This document shows positions 8,089 through 16,763 of a stretch of DNA of 64,000 bases, in pieces. The position numbers and the translations under genes are program-made. Within the stretch, counting starts at the first letter, position 1. Each line of letters begins with the position of its first letter. Under the pieces are notes generated by a model. The model was not told where the DNA came from, did no database searches, and was given only the letters and a program-made list of their open reading frames with translations. Origin of the DNA: SIG607 sp045605385 (GTDB lineage: Bacteria > Bacillota > Clostridia > Oscillospirales > Acutalibacteraceae). The DNA lies in contig JAZUPW010000013.1 of NCBI GenBank assembly GCA_045605385.1, positions 18,691 to 82,690 of the forward strand, written 5' to 3'.

Positions 8089-9531
8089 TCAAAAATCAAA
8101 TTCATTGTTGATAGTTTTCGCTGGGTTTATAGCATCAGACATAGTACAAACAATTAGTGAACTGCATGTGGAAGTATTACCAATTGTTAAATTGGGATAA
8201 CCTATTTCGGCGCCCCAACTCCAATTGGGATCAACTAAAACGTTAGAATACGGTTGCATATTGATCGTTGTGGAACCAATGGTTGTAACACCTATTTCGA
8301 TTTTAGGTGTTCCGTAATAAGAAAAACTGTTTGCTTCTGTTTTTCCAAATGATTGAATTTCAGTAACGGTTCTGACATTATATTCATTCCATTTAATATA
8401 TGTGTTGTAATCAACAGTAAATGATGCTATAGAAGGCAAACCTTCATCAAGAAAAGTCCAAGTTAAAGTTTCACTACCATCATTATTTACTATTTGATTT
8501 TCTTTTATATTTGCGTAAGATAGTGGGGAATTAGATAAGTTGACTAATTGATTAGTTGAAGATATGCCATATGCATATACATAATAATCACCAGCGGGTA
8601 AAGAGTTCCAATCAATCGAACAACTAAATCCATGATAACCATTTCCAAATCCGGATGAATACAAATCAGCTCTGTAACTAGACGCTGTTACATAAGAAGT
8701 GAATTTACTTACATTGTTTGCGTCTTTGACGTCTATGTATACACTGATGGCAGTGTTCGGTATATCACTTCTCCAAGCCCAACCTTCTATAGATGAAGAA
8801 TTTACACTTTCTAATTCACCGGTTGGTTGAGCAACGGTTGTTCCAACAAGTTCAAAAGCCCACTTTTGCGCGCTAAAATTGTAATCTAAGCCTATATAAA
8901 TGTTTCCTGTAGAATCGAAAGAAGTTCCCGAACCGGTGCCGTTTCCGGAACCATAAGCGGTCAAGCATAAATTTGTGTTCGCCCTCATTGATATTTTGTA
9001 ATATCCATCACCAACAGGTATTATCTTCATTTCTTGGGCTGTGGCATCAACAGGAGTCCAAATATCAACATTTTGACCAGCTGCTAACGCTGCACCGTTC
9101 CTTACAACATCTAAAACTCGGTTAGTGCCATTAGAACTACACATAGCATAAATTTTATAAGAATCTGTGGATGAATTGTATACAACCTTAAACTTCTGCT
9201 CGGTACTTCCGTCTTTGCTCCATTGATAGACATTAGTTGCGTTGGCATCTATACCATAATGAACATTTATATATTTCCCTGAAGAATAATTGCGAATATT
9301 ATATATACCACCATTTATAATATCAGTGGCCTGAGCCATCGGCGTTATTGTGCTGGAGGTGTTTGTATTTTCAATTAACTCCGTTTCTATGTCTATTGTT
9401 GTGTCAGAAGATGAAGCATTTAAAACTTCATCTTCAATAAGCGTTTCGGTCTGTGTGCTAACAGCCATAACAGAACAGGAAAACGTAAAACACAATACGC
9501 AAATTAACAAAATTGATACTATTTTTTTCAT
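8089..9531 (-). CDS. Secreted ricin-B lectin domain protein
   Basis: A 480-residue exported protein. A signal peptide covers about residues 1-24, then a Ser/Thr/Glu-rich linker to ~65. Residues ~70-230 form a ricin-type beta-trefoil (GGIYNIRNYSSGKYINV, YQWSKDGSTEQKFKV, GDGYYKISMRANTNLCL), expected to bind carbohydrate. Residues ~240-345 form a second module of the type seen in cell-surface proteins (SIEGWAWRSDIPN, then YRADL, then GNGYHGF, then AGDYYVYAYG). The last ~130 residues are unrecognised and beta-rich. No catalytic domain is seen. It is the first gene of a minus-strand run and has its own good promoter. Confidence 0.75.
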   Translation of the reverse strand: MKKIVSILLICVLCFTFSCSVMAVSTQTETLIEDEVLNASSSDTTIDIETELIENTNTSSTITPMAQATDIINGGIYNIRNYSSGKYINVHYGIDANATNVYQWSKDGSTEQKFKVVYNSSTDSYKIYAMCSSNGTNRVLDVVRNGAALAAGQNVDIWTPVDATAQEMKIIPVGDGYYKISMRANTNLCLTAYGSGNGTGSGTSFDSTGNIYIGLDYNFSAQKWAFELVGTTVAQPTGELESVNSSSIEGWAWRSDIPNTAISVYIDVKDANNVSKFTSYVTASSYRADLYSSGFGNGYHGFSCSIDWNSLPAGDYYVYAYGISSTNQLVNLSNSPLSYANIKENQIVNNDGSETLTWTFLDEGLPSIASFTVDYNTYIKWNEYNVRTVTEIQSFGKTEANSFSYYGTPKIEIGVTTIGSTTINMQPYSNVLVDPNWSWGAEIGYPNLTIGNTSTCSSLIVCTMSDAINPAKTINNEFDF

Positions 9532-9574
9532 TTTAAAGCTTCACCTCTTTTTATTATTTGAAAACAAAAGTGTT

Positions 9575-9588
9575 ATAACGGCCGTTAT
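9575..9588. promoter_or_regulatory. 14-bp perfect palindrome in the leader of the lectin gene
   Basis: ATAACGGCCGTTAT is a perfect palindrome located just downstream of the predicted transcription start and ~45 bases before the start codon. It could be a repressor operator; which protein would bind is unknown. Confidence 0.4.
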
Positions 9589-9605
9589 TTATTGTCTTCA
9601 ATCGT

Positions 9606-9635
9606 ATTATAGCATATTGAATTATTTTTTTTCAA
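9606..9635 (-). promoter_or_regulatory. Promoter of the secreted lectin run
   Basis: On the minus strand TTGAAA and TATAAT are separated by 18 bases. An inverted repeat, CATATTGAA and TTCAATATG (9613-9639), overlaps the -35 box. Confidence 0.65.
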
Positions 9636-9749
9636 TATGTTTTATAACTTTTGTTGAAATTGCATAATTTTAAAGTGTTTAACTTATTGGTTATATGAGG
9701 TTGAGGCCTTTTTATTGTTATTAGTTTTTGTGTTTAGTTGTTATTAAAT

Positions 9750-9786
9750 ACAAAAAGGGATTGCCTTAAAACAGACAATCCCTAAA
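9750..9786 (-). terminator. Terminator of the dapH-lysA operon
   Basis: On the minus strand AGGGATTG pairs with CAATCCCT and is followed by TTTTTG, 12 bases beyond the lysA stop codon. Confidence 0.85.
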
Positions 9787-9797
9787 TAATTATTACC

Positions 9798-11045
9798 TTA
9801 AAACATCGGGTCTATATCAAGTGTTACAAAGTAATCGTCAAGGGTTTCAGCTCTGCGTATTAGCTTTAGCGAACTGTCCTTGCACATCATAAGTTCGGCG
9901 CAACGCAACTTTCCGTTATAGTTGTAACCCATAGCGTGACCGTGAGCGCCTGCGTCGTGGACAACAAGAATATCGCCCTTATCAATTTTCGGCAACATCC
10001 TGTCTACCGCAAACTTATCGTTATTTTCACAAAGCGAACCTACAACGTCTACCATAGTGTCGTGAGGCGCATTTTCTTTACCGAGTACGGTTATGTGGTG
10101 GTAAGCGCCGTACATAGCGGGGCGCATTAGGTCGCAACAACTTGCGTCAACGCCAACGTACTCTTTATAAATGTGCTTATAGTGCATAGCGGTGGTAAGC
10201 AAATAGCCGTAAGGACCTGTTATATATCTGCCCATTTCGGTGTAGATTTCAACGTCAATGCCGTTTGGTGTAAGTATTTCTTCATAAACTTCTTTAACGC
10301 CGTTACCGATTTTGAAGATATCCACAGCCTTTTCTTCGGGAAGATAAGGGATACCGATACCGCCCGATAAGTCTACAAAACTAATTTGTACACCGATTTC
10401 TTCTTTAATTTCAAGAATAAGATTAAATAGTTCACGTGCAAGCGCAGGGTAATATTCTTCTTCAAGCGAACAACTTGCAATCATAGAATGAAGACCGAAA
10501 CGTTTAACGCCTTTTTCTTTTAAAATTCTGTAAGCCTCTTTAAGTTGGGGTAAGGTCATACCGAATTTTGTGTCGTGAAGATGTCCCATAATATCGTTGG
10601 TTATCTGGAACTTACCTGGGTTAAAACGGCAACAAACGGTATCGGGAATTCCTGCAACTTCTTCTAAAAATTCAATATGGGTAATATCGTCAAGGTTAAT
10701 AACGGCACCCATTTCACACGCTTTTTTATATTCGGCGCGTGTGGTTTCGTTAGAAGAAAACATAATGTTATTTCCGCTTATTCCCGTGCGTTCACAAAGC
10801 ACAAGTTCGGGAACCGAAGCGCAGTCTGCACCGCAACCAAGAGCCTTTAAGGTTCTCATAATTGTGGGGTTGGGAAGCGCTTTAACAGCAAAATACTCTT
10901 TGAAGCCTTTGTTCCAAGAAAAAGCTTTGTATAAATCGGTAACGCATTTTTCAATGCCTGCTTCATCGTAAATATAAAATGGGGTGGGGTATTGCGAAGT
11001 CCATCTCTTCGCATCTTCTAAGTTAAAGGGAAGTGCCTTAGTCAT
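9798..11045 (-). CDS. lysA: Diaminopimelate decarboxylase
   Basis: A 415-residue fold-type III PLP decarboxylase that makes L-lysine from meso-diaminopimelate. The PLP lysine is in YFAVKALPNP (Lys55); the glycine-rich phosphate site is LSGGIGIPY; the substrate/dimer Cys is in GSLCENND; and DAGAHGHAMGYNYNG matches the usual C-terminal DAGAYG block. The ATG follows an AAGGAGA box. It lies 30 bases behind dapH in an operon headed by a lysine riboswitch, which supports LysA over the related carboxynorspermidine or arginine decarboxylases. Confidence 0.93.
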   Translation of the reverse strand: MTKALPFNLEDAKRWTSQYPTPFYIYDEAGIEKCVTDLYKAFSWNKGFKEYFAVKALPNPTIMRTLKALGCGADCASVPELVLCERTGISGNNIMFSSNETTRAEYKKACEMGAVINLDDITHIEFLEEVAGIPDTVCCRFNPGKFQITNDIMGHLHDTKFGMTLPQLKEAYRILKEKGVKRFGLHSMIASCSLEEEYYPALARELFNLILEIKEEIGVQISFVDLSGGIGIPYLPEEKAVDIFKIGNGVKEVYEEILTPNGIDVEIYTEMGRYITGPYGYLLTTAMHYKHIYKEYVGVDASCCDLMRPAMYGAYHHITVLGKENAPHDTMVDVVGSLCENNDKFAVDRMLPKIDKGDILVVHDAGAHGHAMGYNYNGKLRCAELMMCKDSSLKLIRRAETLDDYFVTLDIDPMF

Positions 11046-11075
11046 CTGGAATGTCTCCTTATTGTCTGTTAACTT

Positions 11076-11768
11076 TTATAAACTTCTTAATGCTTCTTCC
11101 AAAGCAGTCTTTTTGTCGGTTGCTTCGTCGCGCATTTTTATAATTTTAGCGGGGCAACCTGCTACAACAGCGTTATCGGGAACGTCTTTTGTAACAATAG
11201 CGCCTGCGGCAACAACAGCGTCTTTACCAATATGAACGCCTTCAAGTACAACAGCGTTAGCGCCTACAAGTACGTTATCTTCAACAATAACAGGGGTGGC
11301 GCTTGCGGGTTCAATAACACCTGCAAGAACAGCGCCGGCGCCAATGTGACAGTTGTTTCCTACGGTGGCTCTGCCACCAAGAACAGCGCCCATATCTATC
11401 ATGGTGCCGCTTCCTATAACAGCGCCTATGTTAATAACAGCGCCCATCATAATTACAGCGTTTTCGCCAATTTCTACTTGATCACGAATAACAGCGCCGG
11501 GTTCAATACGCGCTTTAATATCTTTTTTGTCTAAAAGCGGAACAGCAGAGTTTCTGCAGTCGTTCTCTATAACAACGTCTTCAATCTTATCGGCGTTTTC
11601 TTTAAGTACTTCGCTTAAAATGTTCCATTCACCGAAGACAATTTTATCCTTTTCTCCGAAAACTTTGCTGTCTTTATAATCAATAGGGGATTTTTCTTTA
11701 ATGTAAAGTTTAACGGGGGTTTTCTTTTTGGATTCAGAAATAAAACGAATAATTTCCTGTGCGTTCAT
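11076..11768 (-). CDS. dapH: Tetrahydrodipicolinate N-acetyltransferase
   Basis: About 230 residues. It acetylates 2,3,4,5-tetrahydrodipicolinate in the acetyl branch of the diaminopimelate pathway. An N-terminal alpha/beta DapH domain (EIIRFISESKKKTPVKLYI) is followed by a left-handed beta-helix of hexapeptide repeats (INIGAVIGSGTMIDMGAVLG, GAGAVLAGVIEP, VLEGVHIGKDAVVAAGAIV). The start was set at the ATG preceded by AGGAGATT; an upstream in-frame extension would run into the riboswitch terminator. First gene of the operon, directly under lysine control. Confidence 0.94.
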   Translation of the reverse strand: MNAQEIIRFISESKKKTPVKLYIKEKSPIDYKDSKVFGEKDKIVFGEWNILSEVLKENADKIEDVVIENDCRNSAVPLLDKKDIKARIEPGAVIRDQVEIGENAVIMMGAVINIGAVIGSGTMIDMGAVLGGRATVGNNCHIGAGAVLAGVIEPASATPVIVEDNVLVGANAVVLEGVHIGKDAVVAAGAIVTKDVPDNAVVAGCPAKIIKMRDEATDKKTALEEALRSL

Positions 11769-11792
11769 AAATAATCTCCTTAAAATTAAAAA

Positions 11793-11818
11793 TAAAAAAA
11801 CCAATGCTTTTGCACCGG
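11793..11818 (-). terminator. Riboswitch-controlled terminator before dapH
   Basis: On the minus strand CCGGTGC-AAAA-GCATTGG is followed by TTTTTTT. It lies between the lysine aptamer and the dapH RBS and would form when lysine is bound. Confidence 0.82.
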
Positions 11819-11859
11819 CTGTCATTACAAATTGCGCCCATAAAGGCTTAATTAACAAT

Positions 11860-12031
11860 TTATAAGATAGCACTCCGCAAATGCGACAGTCAAACAGATA
11901 TTTTCTGTTTGCCCAGCGATGATTAAGCGTTTCACCGCTTCGGCGGATGCCCCTTTGGTTTTTGAAAACGGAATTGCTAATATTCCTTTTGCTTCAAAAA
12001 TTACTATTGACAGCCGCGCCTCTACTTATAA
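11860..12031 (-). ncRNA. Lysine riboswitch (L-box)
   Basis: The minus strand carries the aptamer landmarks in order: AGAGGCGCGG, AGTAA, the AAAGGGGCATC block, CGCCGAAGC, CGCTGGGC, GACTGTC and GGAGTGCTATC. The P1 helix is formed by TTATAAG (12025-12031) and CTTATAA (11860-11866). This is the standard L-box layout upstream of lysine synthesis genes. It should terminate transcription of dapH-lysA when lysine is plentiful. Confidence 0.93.
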
Positions 12032-12051
12032 AGGCTTTTTTAGTTTTAGAT

Positions 12052-12080
12052 ATTGTAACACCTTTGCTTTCGGCTGTCAA
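12052..12080 (-). promoter_or_regulatory. Promoter of the lysine riboswitch operon
   Basis: Minus-strand TTGACA and TACAAT with a 17-base spacer. The predicted start is about 15 bases before the aptamer P1 helix. Confidence 0.85.
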
Positions 12081-12089
12081 TACTTAAAT

Positions 12090-12533
12090 TTATTTTTTTA
12101 GTTTTATGTTAATGTGTCTTGCAACGGTGTTTACAAGAATAATACCAACCGATAGCGCGGCGGCAAGGCTTAACGTGTAAGATGCTTTTGTAACAAAATC
12201 TCCCGTACTGCCCTCTAACGCGAATTTAAGTGAATAGTAAAGCGCACTACCGGGAATAAGCGGAATAAGTACCGCAATACTGAAAGTGGTAACGGGTGTT
12301 TTTAGAACACGCGCCATAATTTCCGAGTATATACTTGCTATAACGGAAACTAAAAAATAGCAAAGAATTTCTTTGTTCAATAAATAGTTAAGCGCTAAAA
12401 AGAAAAACCAAGCCATTGCGCCGCCCAATGAAGAAAATATTAGTTTTTTGCCCCGTATATTAAAGAGTATGCAAAAACCAAGTGTTCCGACAAAGGAAGA
12501 TAAAATTTGTATAACAGAATTTGTATCAAACAT
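12090..12533 (-). CDS. Threonine/serine exporter, small subunit (ThrE_2 family)
   Basis: A 147-residue integral membrane protein with about four to five helices, of the DUF3815/ThrE_2 family: the C-terminal half of the ThrE amino acid exporter encoded separately. The block VTTFSIAVLIPLIPGSALYY is typical of the family. Its ATG overlaps the stop codon of the large-subunit gene by one base (TAATG), so translation is coupled and the two probably form one transporter. Whether this one moves threonine or another small molecule is unknown. Confidence 0.87.
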   Translation of the reverse strand: MFDTNSVIQILSSFVGTLGFCILFNIRGKKLIFSSLGGAMAWFFFLALNYLLNKEILCYFLVSVIASIYSEIMARVLKTPVTTFSIAVLIPLIPGSALYYSLKFALEGSTGDFVTKASYTLSLAAALSVGIILVNTVARHINIKLKK

Positions 12534-13291
12534 TACAACACACCTCCGAACAATAATGTGGGAAGCGCAAAGCCAAGCGCAATAGCAACGGTCAACAATA
12601 ACGCTTCAATTGAACGAAGAATACCCGTTATCATATCGCCGCAGAACAAATCACGCAAAGCGTTTGTGAGTCCTATGCCCGGAATAAGCGACATAATGTT
12701 GCCTATTATAACGTAATCGGGGTTATTTATAAGATTCAGAACCAAAAGTAGTGTTACCAACAGCGAAGCTGAAAGCGAACACAAAAAACGCGCAAGAATT
12801 TTGTTAAGATTAAGCGATTCAAAAATAACGGCAATTATACCCACAACAAAACCAATAACAAAAGAAAAACCTATTTCGGCAAAATTTCTGCTTCCGAAGA
12901 AAAGACAAAAGGAAGCGGCAATAACGCCATAGAAAAAAGGCAATATTTTTTTATTTGCTTTTTTCGTGTTTTCGATTTCTTTTAGCAGTTTTTCTATTTC
13001 CTCTATGCTTGGCGCGTTTGCCGAAACATATCTTACAAGCGAATTTAATTTGTCAAGTTTTTCAATGTCGGTGCCAATACTTCCAATTCTTTTGTGAAGT
13101 GTAAGAAATTCGCCGTCTTTGGTTTTTACGCTAACAACAAGTTGCGACGTAATAGCGTAAACTTCGCAACTTTTAACATTGTAAGCAGCGCACATTCTTG
13201 TAACACTTTCTTCAATTCGACTTATTTCAGCGCCCGATTTAGTCATTTCACGCGCTGTTTCCATTATAATATCAAGCAGTTTAATATTCAT
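12533..13291 (-). CDS. Threonine/serine exporter, large subunit (ThrE_1 family)
   Basis: 252 residues. The N-terminal ~110 residues are a soluble DUF1212 domain (MTKSGAEISRIEESVTRM at the start, then VYAITSQLVVSVKT). The rest has about five membrane helices, including the family block IIGNIMSLIPGIGLTNALRDLF near residues 195-215. It pairs with the ThrE_2 protein downstream. It lies directly behind the yfbR-like gene, whose stop abuts this start. Confidence 0.88.
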   Translation of the reverse strand: MNIKLLDIIMETAREMTKSGAEISRIEESVTRMCAAYNVKSCEVYAITSQLVVSVKTKDGEFLTLHKRIGSIGTDIEKLDKLNSLVRYVSANAPSIEEIEKLLKEIENTKKANKKILPFFYGVIAASFCLFFGSRNFAEIGFSFVIGFVVGIIAVIFESLNLNKILARFLCSLSASLLVTLLLVLNLINNPDYVIIGNIMSLIPGIGLTNALRDLFCGDMITGILRSIEALLLTVAIALGFALPTLLFGGVL

Positions 13292-13873
13292 TTAAAGACT
13301 TCCGTTCTGTTCGTCAAGAGTAAGGCTGTAACTTCCTAAAAATTCCTCTATAAAAATATTGGCTTCATCACAGTCCATTTGTTGTATTGAATCTATAATG
13401 CTCTGCTTAGCGGCAGAAAATTCTTTATTTCCCATAGCCGTTTCTTCAATGCATTTTATTAAGGCAGAAATTCTATCGGCGGCTTTCAATATTCTCTTTA
13501 TATCTTCTTGTGGGTTATAAAGCGGAGCAATATCTTCTTTTATGTCTTGCGGAAGCATAGAAAGTAATTTTTCTTCGGCAATATTTTCAACCTTTTTATA
13601 GGCTTGTTTGATTTCGGGATTATAGTATTTAACCGGTGTGGGCATATCGCCTGTAAGAATTTCGCTTGTATCGTGAAAAAGCGCGGCAGAAGCGCAACGG
13701 TCGGCATTTAAACTTTTTCCCAAGCGTTTATTGCCTATAACAGCCAATGCGTGCGCAATTAATGCCACTTCAAAAGAATGTTCGCTTAAAGATTCACGCC
13801 TTGTGTTTCGCATAAGATTCCAACGGTATATATTTTTCATTCGCGATAAAAGTGCATAAAAATTACTTGCCAT
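13292..13873 (-). CDS. yfbR: 5'-deoxynucleotidase, YfbR family (HD domain)
   Basis: A 193-residue HD-domain phosphohydrolase that removes phosphate from deoxyribonucleoside 5'-monophosphates. Family motifs are LMRNTRRESLSEHSFEVA near residue 20-38, the HD pair in ALFHDTSEILTGDMPTPVKYY near 66-87, and AADRISALIKCIEE near 130. First gene of a three-gene minus-strand operon with thrE1 and thrE2 and divergent from the YfhO gene. The functional link to the exporter is not obvious. Confidence 0.9.
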   Translation of the reverse strand: MASNFYALLSRMKNIYRWNLMRNTRRESLSEHSFEVALIAHALAVIGNKRLGKSLNADRCASAALFHDTSEILTGDMPTPVKYYNPEIKQAYKKVENIAEEKLLSMLPQDIKEDIAPLYNPQEDIKRILKAADRISALIKCIEETAMGNKEFSAAKQSIIDSIQQMDCDEANIFIEEFLGSYSLTLDEQNGSL

Positions 13874-13906
13874 AAATTACACATTCCTTTATTTTTACAT
13901 ATTATC

Positions 13907-13935
13907 TTGAATATTATAGCAGACTTTGTTATAAT
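13907..13935 (+). promoter_or_regulatory. Promoter of the YfhO gene
   Basis: TTGAAT and TATAAT with a 17-base spacer, about 40 bases before the ATG and its AAGGGGA box. Confidence 0.75.
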
Positions 13936-13975
13936 ATTCAATGTAAAAATATACGCTGAACAAGGGGAATAATAT

Positions 13976-16630
13976 ATGTATTTTTCAAAACGCAAAAAAG
14001 AGCTGATAAATGCGCCGCGCGGACAAGCGTTCCTTACTTTTTTGTTGGGGCTTTTGGTGGCTTTTCTTATGTTTTTGCCGGGCATTATAAACGGCGAAGG
14101 CTACTTTATTTTTTACGGAGATTTTAACGTTCAGCAAATACCTTTTTACCAAAATTGTCACGAAGCAGTAAGAAGCGGTAATATTAATTGGAGTTTTACA
14201 ACCGACCTTGGCTCTAATTTTATAGGCGCTTACAGTTTTTATCTTCTTGGCAGCCCGTTTTTCTGGTTAACCTTGTTTTTCCCCACAAATTTTGTGCCCT
14301 ACCTTATGGGACCGTTGCTTATTTTAAAATTTGCCTGTGCATCGCTTACGGCATATCTTTATATACGCCGTTTTACAATGACACCCTTTGCCGCAAGAAC
14401 AGGTGCGCTTTTATATGCTTTTTCTTCATTCAGCGTTTATAACATATTCTTTAATCATTTTCACGAATCTATAATTGTTTTTCCGCTTTTGCTGTTAGCG
14501 CTTGAATTATTGTATACCGAAAACCGACGCGGTGTTTTTGCCGCTTGTGTGGCTTTAAGCGCCACAGTTAACTACTTTTTCTTTGTGGGAATGGTAGTGT
14601 TCTGCATAATTTACTTTGCCGTAAAGGTTATAAGCGGAGCATTTAAGTTTAAGTTTTCAAGGTTTTTGAGCATAGTTTTTGAAAGCATAATAGGTGTTGC
14701 TTTGGCAGCGTTTATATTATTGCCAAGCGTACTTATGATAATAGATAACGGCAGGGTAAGTGAGTTCCAAATTGGCTGGGGCGGTTTGCTTTACGGAAAA
14801 GAACAGATATATTTTCAAATTCTTCAATCGCTTTTCTTCCCACCGGATATCCCTGCGCATCCCGTTTTTGTTCCGCACCTTGGTGTTAAATGGTCTTCAA
14901 TTGCGGCGTGGTTACCCGTAATAAGTACCTCGGCAGTTTTTGCATTTTGTTCTTGCAAGGCAAAACATTGGCTTAAAAGAATGCTTTGTGTGTCTGCCTT
15001 TATGGCGGCAGTGCCTGTGCTTAACAGCGCTTTTTACGCTTTTAACGATTCGTATTATGCCCGTTGGTATTATATGCCCGTTCTTCTTATGTGCCTTGCA
15101 AGTGCCTTTACCTTTGAAGATGAAGCAATAAATTGGAAAAAAGGTTGGCGCATAAGCACGGTTATAACTGTGGCTATTGCGCTGGTTATAGGTCTTTTCC
15201 CACAACTTAACGACGGAAAACTTACACTCGGACTTTATACCGATGCGCCCAATGTGGGAAGTGTGAAATTCTACCGTTTTATTATTTCCTGTGTTATTGC
15301 ATTCTTAGGATTACTGCTTTGCAGAGCAATCATTGCTTTAAGAAAAAACAAAAAGGTAATGCTGCGCACAGCAACAGCGCTTATTTGTGTTGTTTCAATT
15401 GTTTACGGCGCTGTATTTATTTATAGCGGACAATCTCACTCTTCACCAATAAAAGAAACTATGATTGACCGTTTAATTGAGGGCGAAGTTATCCTTCCCG
15501 AAGAGGCCGAAAATTACAGAATAGACGTTTATGACGGCGTAGATAACACGGGAATGTACCTTTCAAAGCCTACGATAAACGCTTTCCATTCGGTAGTGTC
15601 TACCTCTATTATGGATTTCTATGATTTTATAGGAATAAAACGTGATGTTGCTTCACGCCCCGATACAAGTTATACTTCTTTGCGTTCGCTTCTTTCGGTT
15701 AGATATTTGCTGAATGCCACAAATGCCAAACGGTTTACCGATGAAGACGGCGTAACCGCTATGCCTAATTACGATTATATAACTACGTCGGGCGGATATT
15801 ATATTTATGAAAATAAGGCGTATATTCCTTACGGTTTTTCTTATGATTACTATTTAACGGAATATGAATGCGAAATGGCGTTAAGCGAGAAGGAAAGGGC
15901 AGACATTATGCTTAAAGCAATTGTTTTGCCAAACGACACCCCTGCTTCGCTTCTTTCAACTATGAAACCGCTTAATATTGAGCAACTAAGGGTTGAAAAC
16001 AGTGGGGACGCTATGTTTTCTTCTGAGAATGAAGAAAATACACAAGAGTATACTGTGTCTATAAAAAATGATGCTGCAACACTGCTTGAAGATGCAATGC
16101 ATTTAAAAGAAAGCGCCGCAACAGATTTTTCTTATGATAAAAACGGTTTTTATGCAACCGTTGAACGTGAAAAGAAGTCGCTTGTATTCTTTTCTGTACC
16201 TTATGATAAGGGGTGGACTGTAACCGTTAACGGAAAAGAAACAGATATAATAAAGGCAAATATAGGCTTTATGGCGGTGCCCGTTGGCGAAGGCGTTAGC
16301 GAAATTAACTTCACTTATAAAACGCCCGGACTTCTTATTGGCGCTCAAATAACCTTGGCTACACTTGTATTGTTTGTAATTTATATTATTGTTGCGGCGG
16401 TTATCAGAAGCAAAAAAATATGCAAAGAAGTTTATCCCGAAGGTGAAGATTTAATTGCTTTTTGGTGCAGAGAACAGGCAAAGCAAAACAGCGATGTTAT
16501 AGAAATCTTTAACGATTATCTTGATTCGGGCAAAAAAGAAGAGGAAGTTATTAATAACGATTCTATATATGATTCGGGTTTCCACATTGATCTTTCCGAA
16601 TTTTCAAATAACGATAAAGGCGAAGAATAA
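13976..16630 (+). CDS. YfhO family membrane protein
   Basis: An 884-residue polytopic membrane protein with roughly 12-13 helices, resembling GT-C glycosyltransferases. In Bacillus, YfhO takes part in glycosylation of lipoteichoic acid. Visible family features are the FYGDFNVQQIPFYQNCHEAV loop after helix 1, the LGSNFIGAYSFYLLGSPF block near residue 80, and a large extracytoplasmic C-terminal domain (residues ~480-790) before the last helix. A ~75-residue acidic cytoplasmic tail follows and looks additional. It stands alone between its own promoter and the rpmH promoter. The sugar donor and acceptor cannot be told. Confidence 0.88.
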   Translation: MYFSKRKKELINAPRGQAFLTFLLGLLVAFLMFLPGIINGEGYFIFYGDFNVQQIPFYQNCHEAVRSGNINWSFTTDLGSNFIGAYSFYLLGSPFFWLTLFFPTNFVPYLMGPLLILKFACASLTAYLYIRRFTMTPFAARTGALLYAFSSFSVYNIFFNHFHESIIVFPLLLLALELLYTENRRGVFAACVALSATVNYFFFVGMVVFCIIYFAVKVISGAFKFKFSRFLSIVFESIIGVALAAFILLPSVLMIIDNGRVSEFQIGWGGLLYGKEQIYFQILQSLFFPPDIPAHPVFVPHLGVKWSSIAAWLPVISTSAVFAFCSCKAKHWLKRMLCVSAFMAAVPVLNSAFYAFNDSYYARWYYMPVLLMCLASAFTFEDEAINWKKGWRISTVITVAIALVIGLFPQLNDGKLTLGLYTDAPNVGSVKFYRFIISCVIAFLGLLLCRAIIALRKNKKVMLRTATALICVVSIVYGAVFIYSGQSHSSPIKETMIDRLIEGEVILPEEAENYRIDVYDGVDNTGMYLSKPTINAFHSVVSTSIMDFYDFIGIKRDVASRPDTSYTSLRSLLSVRYLLNATNAKRFTDEDGVTAMPNYDYITTSGGYYIYENKAYIPYGFSYDYYLTEYECEMALSEKERADIMLKAIVLPNDTPASLLSTMKPLNIEQLRVENSGDAMFSSENEENTQEYTVSIKNDAATLLEDAMHLKESAATDFSYDKNGFYATVEREKKSLVFFSVPYDKGWTVTVNGKETDIIKANIGFMAVPVGEGVSEINFTYKTPGLLIGAQITLATLVLFVIYIIVAAVIRSKKICKEVYPEGEDLIAFWCREQAKQNSDVIEIFNDYLDSGKKEEEVINNDSIYDSGFHIDLSEFSNNDKGEE

Positions 16631-16660
16631 TAAAAACTTTTTGGTTATATTAAATTTTTA

Positions 16661-16689
16661 TTGACTTTTTGTGCCAATTTCGTTATAAT
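16661..16689 (+). promoter_or_regulatory. Promoter of rpmH
   Basis: TTGACT and TATAAT with a 17-base spacer. The leader of about 70 bases contains a small GGGCA/TGTCCC hairpin and one TGTGTATAA sequence. Confidence 0.85.
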
Positions 16690-16763
16690 AGCAAGGAATG
16701 GTGTGTATAAGGGCAGTTATGTCCCTTTAATATCAGAAATTGGTTTTAAAAGGAGGTTCTGAA

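Noticed and set aside
11919..12101. Plus-strand open frame of 60 codons in the lysine riboswitch region
   Set aside because: It is fully explained as the antisense of the aptamer and promoter; no RBS.
16702..16710. TGTGTATAA, matching the DnaA box consensus TTATNCACA on the other strand
   Set aside because: A single box at the transcription start of rpmH, with no cluster, no AT-rich unwinding stretch and no dnaA or dnaN nearby; not enough to call an origin.
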